Assembly: GCA_015680685.1 (NCBI GenBank) | Contig: MNCI01011140.1 | Location: forward strand, 99,385-163,384 | Reading direction: 5' to 3' | Source of the DNA: Gnetum montanum | Lineage: Eukaryota; Streptophyta; Gnetopsida; Gnetales; Gnetaceae | DNA: 64,000 nt | Shown: positions 44,337-55,274 of the stretch, in pieces | Layout of the letters: the number at the start of each line of letters is the position of its first letter | How positions within the stretch are numbered: position 1 is the first letter of the stretch | The notes under the pieces: generated by a model | Database searches by the model: none | Seen by the model: only the letters and a program-made list of their open reading frames with translations | What the model was told of the DNA's origin: nothing | Position numbers and translations under genes: made by a program

Positions 44337-45629
44337 ATGGAGAGGACATCTTACACAAAGCCACTTATGTTCGATGGATTTGACTTCACCTATTAGAAAG
44401 CTAGAATGCAAGGGTTCTTTGAATCCATGGAGTTTGAAGTGTGGGAGTCAATCCTTATAGGCTACACTCCACCTATCGAAAACTCCAATGACATCATCAA
44501 GCCTCATAAAAAATGGCCACAAAAGAAAAAAAATAAGTTCATGTTTGATTAAAAAGAAAAAAATTTGTTTATATTGTAAATTGAATAAATCTGAATTTAA
44601 TAGAATAGCAAGATGTAAAATGATCGAAGAAATTTGACAAACTTTAGAAGCTACCTATGAAGGAACATCTATTGTTAAGAAGCTAAAATTGTTAGTTTTA
44701 CAAAGTGAATACAATAAACTCAAAATGAGAGAAGGTGAGAAAATAAAAGATTATTTCTCTAGAGCTAATGATCTTGTTGTAGCTATTAAAGGAATAGGTA
44801 AATATTTTCCTAAAATCCATGTTATCATCAAAATGATTAAAACTCTATAGTTAAAGTTCAAACCAAAGGTCATGGCTATGAAGGAGATCAGAAATTTCTC
44901 AACCTTAAAATTTGAAGAGCTTCAAAGTGCTCTCATTAATTATGAAATGAATTGCATAGGTGAAGGATCAATCCAAGAAAGACCTATAGCTCAAAAGATT
45001 GCCTCCAAGGAGAAATAGTCCAATGAGCATGATGAGGGTAGCCAAGATGAGATTACCTTTCTCTCAAGGAAGTTACAATAATTGCTAACAAGAAGAAACA
45101 AGGAGGCATCGCAAAAAAGACCCAATTTGTTCAAAGGTAGAGAAAGAGGTAGAAATTTTTTGAATTCTAACTTAGATTTCTATTCTATAGAATTTTGGGT
45201 TTGTGGAGGAAAAGGTCATATGTCCTTTGAATGTCCTAGTGATATAAAGGTATAGTCAAAGAATAAATCTAATGATGAGAAATTGAAAAAGATAAACTTT
45301 TATACAAGTTGGGATGATGGTAAGCAAAGTGAAGCAAAAGCATGAAATTCTTCCAAAGATTCACATCTCATATGTATGGCACTTAAAAATGAAAATTCCT
45401 TACATATAGCTGAACAAGATGGTAAGTGTGACAAAAGGTATAGTGAATTTAAAGAAGAAATTTTTCTTTTACATCATTTGATTATGAAGGCAAAGAAATT
45501 TTTAATGTCTAAATTGTATGCTATCCATACTAAAGTGAAAGAAGAGATCTTAGACATAAAAGGTAAGATTCAACAACTAACCTCTTTTAGTAAAGATTGC
45601 AGCAAGGTTCATGAAGAGGAGACTCCTTA
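44337..45629 (+). pseudogene. R8 gag
   Basis: ATG at 44337 opens MERTSYTKPLMFDGFDFTY, and a TAG stands where Trp of the usual YWKxRM block is expected, followed by KARMQGFFESMEFEVWESIL. Then LEATYEGTSIVKKLKLLVLQ and EYNKLKMREGEKIKDYFSRA, the central copia gag region. FWVCGGKGHMSFECPS (about 45180-45230) is the zinc knuckle with the first Cys replaced by Phe. The last open part (45376-45629) is Lys/Glu-rich with a likely coiled coil and ends in TAA. About 430 codons with some six stops. Length and wording agree with Sirevirus gag. Confidence 0.84.
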
Positions 45630-47627
45630 AAAATAGCCAAAGAATTTAGAGGAAGATACATAAAAACTCAAGCTCGAAACATAGAAATTCAAGCTCAAGC
45701 ATAGTTAGGTTTGATAATTTTGATAATGAGGATAATACTTTATTTGTTTGTAAAAATTATGGTTGTAACTAAAATCTTAACTATAATCATGATGATCAAA
45801 ACCAAAATAATCCTTGGTCTTGTCAAAAATGCTTTGGTAAGGAAATTGTATAGGTACCAATAAGTGAGAATGAAGAGAAGTGTAGTAATGAAAATTATGT
45901 AATAAGTGATTAAGGGTTCTATCATAAAGAACATAAACAAATGGAGATGCCACATACATGCTCCAATGAAAGAGAACCTAAAGATGAGAAGGTACTTCAT
46001 GATAGGGGACTTCATCTCAAACTCCAATAATCTTCTCTCCTCACTAGCAAGTAGGGTAAGTCAAGGTAATTTTTCATCTCTTTGTTTGCTAGTTAATAAG
46101 ACTAGTATTTGAAGTCCAAAACTATTTTTGTCCTTTCTAGATTAGAAAAATGGTGGAATAATTGTTTAGGGCATCTCTTACATTCTTTTTGAGGTTAATA
46201 AACTTGGTTCTATGAAAATATGTGTGTAGCACTTATCTTGATTTCCTTTGGATCATAATCTTATTAGTTTTTTTCATGTTTTCGATCTTGTAGTCTGAAC
46301 TTATTGTGATGATTTGCTTCTAAGCTCATGGCCTTTGGGATATTTTTCCTATTTATGAGATAAGACAAGCCTTTGAAAAATTCTATCAATATTACTAGTT
46401 GGAGACCTTAGTCTCCACATTTGAGCTTAATGTTAACCTACAATTGTAGTGTTTTTGTGATTTACATGTTTGTACATTAATAGCCCAAGGTAAGTAGCAC
46501 ATGTGTAGGAGAAGCCTATTCCTCATCACCATCTTGGAGATCACAAATGTAGGAGGAGTCTTTGGAGACTTTAACCAAGAGACACTAAAATAACAAAATA
46601 TTCCAATATGAGCAAGAAAATGACATCAAGTGTTATGTTTTGTTTAAGAGGATGGCAAAGTCTTGAATTGTTTTTTTTTTTTGTAAAAAATATATAAATA
46701 AAAATATATATACATATTTCTCTATCAACATGATTTTTTTTTTGTTGCATTGCCTTGTCCAAAAAGAAAAACATGCATGTTTCTCTCATGGATTCCATAT
46801 CCTTTTGTTGATTTTTGAGATTTTTTGTTGAATCTAGAGATACAAGTATCCATTAAACAATTATTTTAAATAGATAGGCTTCTTATTCCTACATGATCTA
46901 TCCTTGGTCTTTGGCATCAAATTGTGTTTTTTTTGTCCCTTTTGGATTAGTGGTTGCTCCTTCTTTTTGAATTGAAAAAAGCATATCTCAATGTATTATC
47001 AATCCACCTATTTGATATTCAAGAATAAGTTGGCATAAGAAGTACCTATATTTTTATGAAAAAAAAAATGCAAATAGTTGATATTATTCCTTACAAAAAT
47101 ATAAGCAAAACTATGATTATTTTGGTTATGGCACAGTATCCATGGTTTTGATCGAAACATCCTTTGATTCATTTGCCTTGAGATGTACTTCCTAGTTCAA
47201 GACTTTAAGATTTGGCATTGTGAAGTTGTATGGTTATACTCTCCTTATCATATAAGATATGTCCTAATCTTTTGTTGATGTTTTAAGAAGATGGAGAATA
47301 TTAGAAAATAAAAGAACCATGCGATGCAAACTACTAATGACTTATTGATTTAGAGATAGGTTACTTGATCTTCAAGGCTTATACTTCACTTCAAGCTTTA
47401 AGTTTGAATATCACTTGGAAGGCTTGGATCAACTCTTAACAAATTCAAGGCAACTCTTCATGGAACTTAGTGCTGAAAAATCTGTGCTCTTTAATTGATA
47501 TTCTTGCTTACTAAATGTTTTTTATATTTTTTGGGTTATGCCATGATTTTTGATTATGCATATTTTATGATATTATGCTTTTATGATGACTCTTTAACTA
47601 GTTTATGTGCCTTATCCTTTTTGCTGT
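45630..47627 (+). other. R8 internal remainder, pol lost
   Basis: Two kilobases without a recognisable protease, integrase or RT motif. 46670-46750 is a low-complexity T-rich and TA-rich patch. The remainder is AT-rich sequence that may be residual pol and 3' region. A Cys-containing piece near 45750-45840 is too degraded to name. Confidence 0.45.
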
Positions 47628-47717
47628 TGTTCAAAAAGGGAGAGAGTAGTATGGTTATATTTGTATGAATACTAACCCATTTTCTTAAGTTTTGAACATC
47701 ACCAAAAATGGGGAGAT
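47628..47717 (+). other. R8 repeated polypurine tracts
   Basis: CAAAAAGGGAGAGAGTAG at about 47632-47650 and CCAAAAATGGGGAGATTT directly before the 3' LTR. Repeated tracts of this kind near the 3' LTR are described for Sireviruses. Confidence 0.68.
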
Positions 47718-48936
47718 TTTGGACCTTTTGGTGTGTCAAAATGGTAAGAAAAATGGAGACAAAGGTTGTGTGGTTTTTGTGGTTGTAGGATCAAGATGAG
47801 ATGAAAAAGAACACACTGATGTAGACAAAAGGAGAAAGTCATTCACAATGTCTGAACGTCTCATCCACAAAAGGAAAGCTAAAAAGAAGAGAAATCAAGG
47901 AATGTGTCCAAGCAATGTTATCATCATTAACACATGCAGAAGTGCAAGGTTATGAACATGGAACAAATAATTCATCATGCAAAATAAGGTGAAGAAAGAC
48001 ACCTTCAAGAAATAGTAGATGTCTTAGTAGAATTGAAAGATGCAGAGACAAAGACATCTTCAAGAAATAGTAGACATCTTTCATCAGGAAAATATGCCTT
48101 CATCAAACAAAGACGTATTCACAAAATGCATGCTAATTTCAAGAAGAAACCTTTTCCTAGATGAAGATGTCTTCCCAAAATGGAGATTTCATAAAGACAT
48201 CTTTCCTAGACAAAGATGTCTTCCAAGAATAGAGGGCAAATATAGAAAGACATATTAAGCATGAAGAAGATGTCTTCCATGATCATTAGCTACCATTACC
48301 TATTGCATGAGTTCCAAGATGGATTTGAAAACATGATATCTATAGGAAGACATCATATGCATTGGAAAATGTGCAAGCTCTTGTATAATCATTTGTTAGT
48401 CATTGTGAGCTTTGTTTCTCCTCATTGTATTATCATTTGTGCATTGTAAAAGTGTGTTGTACCTTAAAGTACAAGGATCAAAAAACTAAGTTGCATTGAT
48501 CCCTTGTAATTTTTGTTCTCCCTTTTTGCACTATGAGGTTGATGTATTTCTTATGGAAAGACATCTTGATCGAGCTTGTTGAGATCTTGTGGGATTAAGT
48601 GATTGGTGTTGTGACATAACATTCTTGGGTAGAGCTCAAGATTGTAAAGGTTGTGGAAGCTTGAAAAACAAGATTCTGAGCCTGATGGGACCTTTTGGGG
48701 TTGAGTGGTTAGTGTAGCATCACAATACTTTGGAGAGGGCCTTGAAGATTATATAGGATGTTGACCCTTCAAACCATGATTGAGAGCAATAAAGTCTGAA
48801 GGTGTGCTTGTGATCTACCTTTCAAGTGTGGACTACCTAAGTTAGGAAACCATGTTAAATTTGGTGTGTGCTTTGTCCAAATAATTTTAATTTGGGAAAC
48901 TTATTCATCCCCCCCTTCTAAGTTTAATGATCCACA
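47718..48936 (+). repeat. R8 3' LTR
   Basis: 1219 bp, ending TCCACA followed by CTATG. The first bases read TTTTGGACC instead of TGTGGACC. The TATA box has decayed to TGTAAAAG near 48445. A cluster of GACATCTT-type motifs lies at 48000-48280. Confidence 0.87.
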
Positions 48937-48941
48937 CTATG

Positions 48942-49443
48942 TAGATTTGATGCTAGCAGATGGATGTATCTATCCTTGTAATTTCATCATAAGATCATGC
49001 AAAGATTGCTGGTCATTTGTTCACTAATCTCAGTAGCTCATTCTTTTATTCATTGGTGAGGTGGATATTAATAATTACTAGTCTTCCATATTTTAGAAAT
49101 ACATATTCTAGTGTGTTCAGTAATTTTTTCAACTTCAATAGTTCTAGTCTCAAGATTCTAAAAGTTCCCAACTCTTCCCAATCTACCTCTAACTCTTCTT
49201 GATTATCTAAGTCTAAAGTTTAGTCCTAATTTACTCCATTTCATTCATCTTATCTATGTATGCACTTGTGAGAATTGCTATTGATTCCATGTGCATGGCA
49301 GAATTGGAGTTGAAGTTTGTGATTAATCACTGGATGTTTTCTTTTTGTTTTATAGGTGCTGCATATAGGAATTTCTAAACATTGGTAGATTTGGCATACA
49401 TTTTGTAGGTTGTGATAGTTGTGCTCTTTATTGCCCATATTTT
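48942..49443 (-). pseudogene. R5 linker between protease and RT
   Basis: Minus strand frame ending ELLRLVNKWPAIFA, stop, SYDEITRIDTSISC, which is the FAWSYDEMxGID-type entry into RT of plant Ty3/gypsy. It is interrupted in mid-domain by R8 at 48941. Downstream continuation at 42939-43063. Confidence 0.7.
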
Positions 49444-50124
49444 CTACATGAAATTGCACCTTGTGTCACTACATGTGATGCATGAAACTTTCTTCTTCTC
49501 TATTTTTCCAAATTCATTTTTCTTGGAAATTTCCAAGGAAAGATCTCTTATTTCCATCTTAGCATCAATCATTCTTAGCCAAGCTTTTTCCATAATGATT
49601 GGGAAGTCCCCTTTGCAGTTATTCATATGAATTACTAGTAAATTTGCTAGATATTCACACCTAATAATGGTAATTACAATGTCCTCTACCAATCCTAATG
49701 GAACAGTGATGAAATTGTCCACAAGTCCTAACCTAGTATTACACTTTTTAAGTGGAGGCAGGTTCCATGACTTATACATGTCTTAGAAGATTAAGTTTAC
49801 ACTAGAGCTTGAATCTAGAAAGGCCTTGTATGGATCATTTTTTATAATTTTTAAATAGATTAGAAAACTTCTAGTATTAGTTCTTTTTCTAGAAAGGTAT
49901 CCTTCATTGATCCAATCTATCACAATTTGAGTTAACATGACAATTTGGAGGTTTTGGAACTTTTGGATTAAAGTCGGCTTAATAGAAGAATCCTTGGTAG
50001 TGTTGAAAGATTTCATAGCCATGGGTGGATGTGATGATTTGGGTGGATTATTAGGTTTAAAAAATGGCCTTTTCCAATGCTTACATTTAGACACCTTTGA
50101 ATGATCATTTGTTTGCTGATTCAT
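49444..50124 (-). pseudogene. R5 aspartic protease
   Basis: Two consecutive open frames. The first (49783-50124) ends KIIKNDPYKAFLDSSSSVNL; DSSSS (about 49813) stands for the catalytic Asp-Ser-Gly. One stop later the second (49444-49779) reads NLPPLKKCNTRLGLVDNFIT, VPLGLVEDIVITIIRCEYLA, LVIHMNNCKGDFPIIMEKAW and DAKMEIRDLSLEISKK. This is a plant Ty3/gypsy retropepsin with the flap-like VPLG block and the ILGRPWL block altered to IMEKAWL. Active-site Gly is lost and a stop separates the halves. Confidence 0.82.
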
Positions 50125-50998
50125 ACCTTTTATAACATTCTATTGTTAAGGTTATGGAGAGATTTCACCTCACATGTGTGCTACAAGTGGCAAAGGAGTG
50201 GAGTTATTATGTGCATGCTGTTAAGATTGGTAAGGAGTATATGCAAAAGGAGATTCATCATGTCAAGTGATAGGTCTATGACATTTATGAGGATAGTAAT
50301 TATGGGAAGAGGTGTAAGTAGTGAAGCCACTTGGTGACATTGGTTGCAGAACATAATACCCATAGGAAGCTAGTTGATGGTAAGGATGGTGTTGCCTTCG
50401 TAGTGACATCCCCCATGATTGTGGGTTATGCCATTGATGAAAGTAATATTATAGTTGATGTAGCATTTCACTTGAATAGTACTACTATTGATAGAACTAT
50501 TGCTGATAGTTGCCTTGAGAATAAGGTAACCTCTTGAGCACTTTCCTTTTGACGAACTTTGTATTTAAGACATAGATCCTAGATTCCTGCAAGTGTAACA
50601 AAATTGGACAACATCCCTTTAGATGGTCATATTAGCAAATGTTGTATCCTTCATCATTTGAATTAGAATTTGCAACCTCTTCTAGTGTTGCAGCCTTACC
50701 TTTTGGATGGTGATAGTCCTTTACTGTGTTCTTATTCTTTCTCTTGTCCTTGTTCCTCCTTCTCTATTTTATTTTCTCTTTCACAATTTAAGTGTCCACC
50801 TTAGCCATTATTTTAGTGAGAATTTTTTGGATTGGCAAGGTCTTTCTTTACATGACCTTCTCCCATGGTGCTTTCTCCTATAGATCATAGAGACAAATCT
50901 CCTTTTTGTAAATGAAAGAGTTCCTATTATACTCCTATGTACTTTTTCTTTTCTTCAACTCTCCTTCTTCTTTTGCTACTTGGTCTATGAGCCTTTGG
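50125..50998 (-). pseudogene. R5 gag C-terminal region
   Basis: Minus strand frames with stops: a Lys/Arg-rich stretch (50730-50830), then KAATLEEVANSNSNDEGYN, then SRIYVLNTKFVKRK, and His/Tyr/Pro-rich sequence before the protease. Composition fits the basic nucleocapsid-like end of gag and the linker to protease. No full capsid landmarks are readable. The right limit is the direct repeat at 50999. Confidence 0.45.
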
Positions 50999-51091
50999 AT
51001 TTCATAAGAAAAGATAATTAAAGTCCATTCTCCCATCTCTCTTTTCCTAATAAAATATGAATTTCATAAGAAAAGATAATTAAAGTCCATT
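50999..51091. repeat. 31 bp exact direct repeat, period 62
   Basis: ATTTCATAAGAAAAGATAAT and the 11 bases after it occur at 50999-51029 and again, identical, at 51061-51091. It marks the junction between R5 and an LTR fragment. Perfect identity among highly decayed neighbours means a recent local duplication. Confidence 0.9.
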
Positions 51092-51444
51092 AAAAGGTAA
51101 AGTGCTTGGAAATAAACTAAATGTTAATCCAATTGCTACAATGGAAGGAATTGATGTCGATTTTATTGCCATTCATGAAATATGTCTAGGTACAATGCCA
51201 CTCAAATAAAACTTTATTCGATCAATTCATTCTATGCTACAAGCTCTTAGAAGGAAATTTAGCTAAGTTCTATGAAAGTAAATTGCAAGAGGTTCGTTAT
51301 GGAAATGATCAAAGCTGTCATAAATGTGGATAGTGTGTGTATTCATATAGGCCCAAGGTGAAATGGCATCTACACATATCCATCAATGTATTTGAGGATA
51401 CGTCGACAACGTTACATTGACGCAACTAACTAGAAGACTCTTCA
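51092..51444 (-). repeat. LTR fragment of the R1/R2/R6 family
   Basis: On the minus strand it begins near TGAAGAGTC and shares with R6 the U3 GTCAATG-type repeats, a TATA-like region near 51335, the block CACTTGAATAA/TTATTCGAGTGGCA (complement of 51185-51215) with TACCTAGACATATTTCATGAA, and the AATTCCTTCCATTGTAGCA block. It stops there; the second half of the LTR is missing. Confidence 0.6.
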
Positions 51445-51979
51445 TGAACTATGCAAACAATTTTTGAAATAAACTTGAGTAGTACATTTAATTCAATTTC
51501 ATTAATTAATTATATTATTATTCGTATAAATTATTTTAAATTTTCATTCATGAAAATGTAGCTCCTCCATTATTGAGTTTATTACTTTGTTTATAACAAT
51601 TGCATGTTTGAATTCTGCTACTCTTTCTACCTAAGTATTATATTAACATTATTAATTATTAAAAGTGTGCAATAACATAAGCATAATTAAGGGATTTAAC
51701 TATATGTAAGTCACTGAACTTCTGCATCATGATGGCGTTGAAATTTGATGTCGCAATTGCCAAGTGTTATAGGGAGATCATTGTTGTAAACCACCAGGTT
51801 CATCCATCACCAACACTAACGTGTCCTTTGGTAAAATGTTAACCGTGACGCTTTCACTTAATTTAAAATACGGTTCAAGCTTTGTAATGGCCCAACTCGT
51901 AACTGTCAAACATGGGGTGGGGCAGCGTCTAAACCGTGACGCATGTCTACATATTTTCATCCCAAGAAGCTTTACTCAT
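51445..51979. other. Unassigned stretch
   Basis: 51445-51720 is very AT-rich and shows nothing. From about 51725 CG dinucleotides become frequent (AACGTG, CCGTGACG, TACGG). No coding sequence is visible. It may be the start of the LINE below or an unmethylated target. Confidence 0.35.
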
Positions 51980-52243
51980 CTGTGTAGCGGTGGAGCGGTG
52001 GAGCTGATCTGTGTAGAGGCGAAGTAGATGTGGATAAGAGCTACGGCAGATCTACGCAACAGGAGCGGCCCAGCGGATCTGCGCAGAGCAGGGGCAGAAG
52101 TGCAGGGCATGAGTGGAGATTTTAACTGCTTTCGTGGGGCAGGTCTGTGCACCTGTTCCTACCCCGTCTGGGGAGTCGGTTTTGGCTGCCCCTCTACTTC
52201 ATTGTCTTCGCCCTTTGTTAACCTTCTTCCTTGCTCCGCCATG

Positions 52244-53345
52244 ACTAATTCGTCCAACGCATGTGCTTCTTATCACCAGGGAAATACCTCCCAACTCTCC
52301 TAATATTGATTTTTTCCTTCATAATCATATTTTGGATATTGTTTCTAAAGATTTTGTTAGGCTTTTTAGCTTTCTTCAAATTGTAGATTATCTACCACCT
52401 TCAACAAGTATAAATACACAAATCAAAAATATCCTACAGTCTAAGGGTATTCAAGTTTTTCATGACCGTTACTATGCTTGAAACTTTATTTTAGTGGAAC
52501 TCTCTAAGACCTCTCAAGTTGAGAAGGCTCTTTGTCCAAATTTTTCCTTTACGCAATGCAACTCTCATTGCACGGGCTTGGAAAGTTAACTTTAATGTTA
52601 ATGACTCAACCTACGATACTATCTTTTGCTATGTTGAGCTATCGAACCTTTCCTTAATTTTTTCTTCCATAAAGAGGAACATCGTGAGTACCTTGATCAT
52701 ATCATTTCATATCATGGTATTAAGGTTAAATGAATTCAATTTTGTCGTTATTGTATTGAACTTGATATCTTTCATAGGAAGAACTCCATAACCCTTGTAG
52801 CCAGAACAAAACTCTTCAGTTAAAAAGTATATTTTTATTCTTTTGGATTCCTTATGTTACTATCATTAGGCTGAGCATCATATTTTGTCATGTTCCTTTT
52901 GAGCTTCCAAAAATCAGTTCTCTAGCTATTTCAAAATCCCATCCACTATCAGAAACTTTCAAGTTTGGAACCTCTTCTGAAAATGTTCTAAAGCCTTCCT
53001 CCTTGTTTGACCCCTCCAAGTTATAAGTGCCATAGGTTCACTCCTAAATGTAGCCTCTAAAGCACAAGTTACCTCTTCAAGGTCATTTAACAACTTAGTA
53101 ATGGGTGAAGAGTTTGTGAAGGGTGGTGGAAAGAAACAAGTTAAAGCTTCCTCCTCTACAACTCCACCTTTTACTTCTTCCCCAATAAACAATTCTACTC
53201 TACCTATTACTACAAGTAACTTCTTTGCCATTTTTTCACACACAATGGAAGTTGATATTTTGACTTTTGAACTTTTTGATGATCTTTCATTTGATACACC
53301 CTCTGCTTCATATGAACCTCATATCTTGGAATGTTTGAGGCCTAA
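52244..53345 (+). pseudogene. LINE ORF1 (DUF4283-like)
   Basis: The first ATG lies after GCTCCGCC at 52242-52244. In a second frame: NSPNIDFFLHNHILDIVSKD, then PPSTSINTQIKNILQSKGIQ and VFHDRYYA. A third gives IARAWKVNFNVNDSTYDTIF, then CYVELSNLSLIF, and a further shift CRYCIELDIFHRKNSITLVA. The order (PPST...KGIQVFxDRxY, ARxWxVxFN, YVELPNLP, CRYCIELD) matches ORF1 of plant L1-type LINEs, an RNA-binding protein. The 3' part (53101-53345) encodes a Ser/Thr- and Pro-rich tail. At least four frameshifts. Confidence 0.6.
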
Positions 53346-53460
53346 CTGATATGCTTTGACATAAACATGCAAACAACTTTCTTTCTAGTTTAAATATTAC
53401 TTTTGATTTTGTTCTCTTTCAAGAAATTAAGATTTCCTTTGAGCAACTTGAGTAGGAGGT
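53318..53460 (+). pseudogene. LINE ORF2, start of endonuclease
   Basis: LISWNV, stop, GLTDML and then FDFVLFQEIKISFEQLE. This is the N-terminal ISWNVRGL and LLQEIK pair of the apurinic-type endonuclease; Asn of SWN and Glu of QEIK are the metal-site residues. Only about 48 codons remain. ORF1 and ORF2 overlap or abut here. Confidence 0.66.
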
Positions 53461-53568
53461 GCAACTTTGGGAATTGCATGAGAAGGAGGAGCAACACATT
53501 AGGGAGGAGGAGGAGGCCATGCAGATCCAACGACAGCTGGATCATGCCTATGACATCCCATTCCCAAA
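53461..53568 (+). pseudogene. Short unidentified coding trace
   Basis: EEEEAMQIQRQLDHAYDIPF is open up to the start of the R9 LTR at 53569. Very acidic, then Gln-rich. It continues the ORF2 frame, so it may be a divergent stretch of the LINE, but it does not resemble endonuclease. Confidence 0.3.
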
Positions 53569-54044
53569 TGTCGTAAAAATACAATCACTTAATTTATCAC
53601 ATTCATTGTTTTCATAGATAATATAATGAAAACATCATAGATACTTAATAAATGAATTAATTGGTAAATAAATAATTGTTAAAGAGGAAAATGGAAAAAT
53701 TTTATTAATAAAAGAGAGTACTATAACATCCTCTGGGTTATCTTCCTATGCCACTTAAGCCTTAGAGGCAATCCAACACTACCACCACAATTAGGCTGTT
53801 CAACCATAGGCGTGATTAGTCCCTTCTTGTCCCACTTCACCGTGCTCCCATCACTTGCCTATCCTGGCTCCACAATTCCATGCCAGCATGACCTCTAAAC
53901 CTAGCCTTAAATGGCATAGGTCAAACCCTTTCCCAAGAGATACATGAATAATCGTAACTCTTCATAATAAGGCATCCCTTTATTTGAAGGTTAATTACAT
54001 TGTTTACAATTGTTTCCATCCATAACAAAGGATGGGACATTACA
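53569..54044 (-). repeat. R9 3' LTR (chromovirus)
   Basis: 476 bp. On the minus strand it starts TGTAATGTCCCATCC and ends TTTTTACGACA. Directly upstream is the polypurine tract CCTAAGGGGGGTAGAT (complement of 54045-54060), preceded by TCAAGGATGAGC. This arrangement is typical of plant chromoviruses. The inner end choice (TGTCG at 53569) is inferred from the TG/CA rule. Confidence 0.62.
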
Positions 54045-54456
54045 ATCTACCCCCCTTAGGCATCTAGCTCATCCTTGAATGCTTCTTTTATATCCAGTTG
54101 CTCAGCTGTTGCTTCATCGTTATGCTCCTCAACTTTAGTTTCTTTATTTTCCTCATTATCATTTATACAAATAGAAGATCAAAAATTATAAAACATAAGT
54201 TATTACATCCATAATAAATACAATTTATCATTCAATATCATGATGATCAAAAAGTTGGGGGTAAGTATTAAAAATAAACTCCCAAGTTTCCCAAATTTGC
54301 TGATCACAATTTAACCATTGAACAAGTACTTTGCTAATAGTTTTATTTCATAATTTCTTGGTTCGTTGGTTCTTGATTGTAATGGGTCTAACTTTAAAGC
54401 TGGCATAGATCGCAATGGCAAAGTGTTCCAGTCCAGTACATATGGTACATCATTTT
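54045..54456 (-). pseudogene. R9 integrase end with chromodomain
   Basis: Minus strand frames read VLDWNTLPLRSMPALKLDP, then (shifted) ITIKNQRTKKL, stop, NKTISKVLVQWLNCDQQIWE and TWEFIFNTYPQLFDHH. RT-K-RNKTISKVLVQW...ATWE...FxxxYP is the chromodomain fused to integrase in chromoviruses; it binds modified histone tails and directs insertion. The aromatic cage is partly kept (W of VQW, W of TWE). The frame is cut at 54457 by the LTR of R10. Confidence 0.72.
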
Positions 54457-55274
54457 TTATGAACAACAAGGTACCCTTGTGCCCAACTATATAAATCACA
54501 AGTGCTTACACATGATTCGGTCGAATTTTGCAAACCTTAAGTTCTTAAGTACACTGGTTCTAAGATGTGAAATCTAATCGAAATTATTGTTGTTTTCTCA
54601 GTTCTGTTTTTGAAGTACAAGTATATGGTTAAGTGCAACTGAGGTATATGATTTTTATCATTTTGTACTTTATAAGTCTAATCGCCTAGAACAAGAATAA
54701 AAGGTAGAGGAATTTAATATCTAATTAATCTACTACCTAGCTAGCCTAACACAAGTACCTATTCCCACTCCCCAAACACATCTTGAACACATGTAGCATT
54801 GTTGGGTTATCAAATGTTAAGCATTTTTGGGTTACCAAGTGCTACACATATACTTGAAGTGGTCGTGTTTATGTTTTTTAACAACTAGAAATTAATTGCT
54901 TAATGAAAATGCATTAAAGTAAAGTGCATGAATAATAAATGCATTAAAGGAACATTAATCTATTCTGAGTGTTGCAAGGATTATCAAGAGGGCTTGTCTT
55001 TATTCGCATCACACTGTTGTGCTTAGGTACATTAGTGCTCGAATAAAGGTCTGTACGCACTTAGACTCCTATTGCGGGCATTCAAAATTATTCTAACTTT
55101 GGAATGACTAAACTGCAAGAACTTCATTACTCTATGCAACAACTAATGGAAAACTATATGAAAATTGTGAGCCCAAGCGCTATATTTATAGGTTGGCATA
55201 TACTTTGCAATATCAGATCTTCGACAAAGTATTTTGGGCTCTGATATCAAAGCATGTCAAAATATGATTCATCA
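54457..55274 (-). repeat. R10 3' LTR
   Basis: 818 bp, minus strand TGATGAATCAT to GTTCATAA (TCATCA expected). TATA box complement TATTTATA at 55183-55190. The polypurine side (55275-55320, minus strand CTTGAGGATGAGTTTTCATT then ATCATGGGGCTA) is nearly the same as in R1. It sits in the chromodomain gene of R9. Confidence 0.78.

Larger units (their letters stand above)
43064..48936 (+). mobile_element. R8: Sirevirus-like Ty1/copia element, pol deleted
   Basis: LTRs 43064-44281 and 47718-48936 flank 3.4 kb. The target duplication CTATG (43059-43063 and 48937-48941) is perfect. The LTR termini of the left copy, TGTGGA and TCCACA, are perfect six-base inverted repeats. An initiator-Met-type primer-binding site, a gag of Sirevirus type and two G-rich polypurine-like tracts near the 3' LTR agree with the Sirevirus group. 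Integrase and RT are not readable in 45630-47600, so most of pol is lost. Confidence 0.86.
51980..53460 (+). mobile_element. 5' half of an L1-type LINE
   Basis: A GC- and CG-rich leader (about 51980-52243) precedes an ORF1 remnant (52244-53345) and the first part of ORF2 endonuclease (53318-53460). The element then stops. Plant LINEs are normally cut at the 5' end, so a copy with its leader and ORF1 but without the RT half has lost its 3' part after insertion. Confidence 0.62.

Noticed and set aside
46400-46528. Sequence ending GTGTAGGAGAAGCCTATTCCTCATCA inside R8, like the end of an R6-type LTR
   Set aside because: Only the last ~25 bases match clearly; the preceding LTR blocks (CTTGGTAATCC, CTTTGGACTAAA) are not found. 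It may be a tiny remnant but is too short to annotate.
51725-52260. CG-rich stretch as a host gene promoter or first exon
   Set aside because: It leads directly into LINE ORF1-like sequence, so a LINE leader explains it. No spliced host coding sequence follows.
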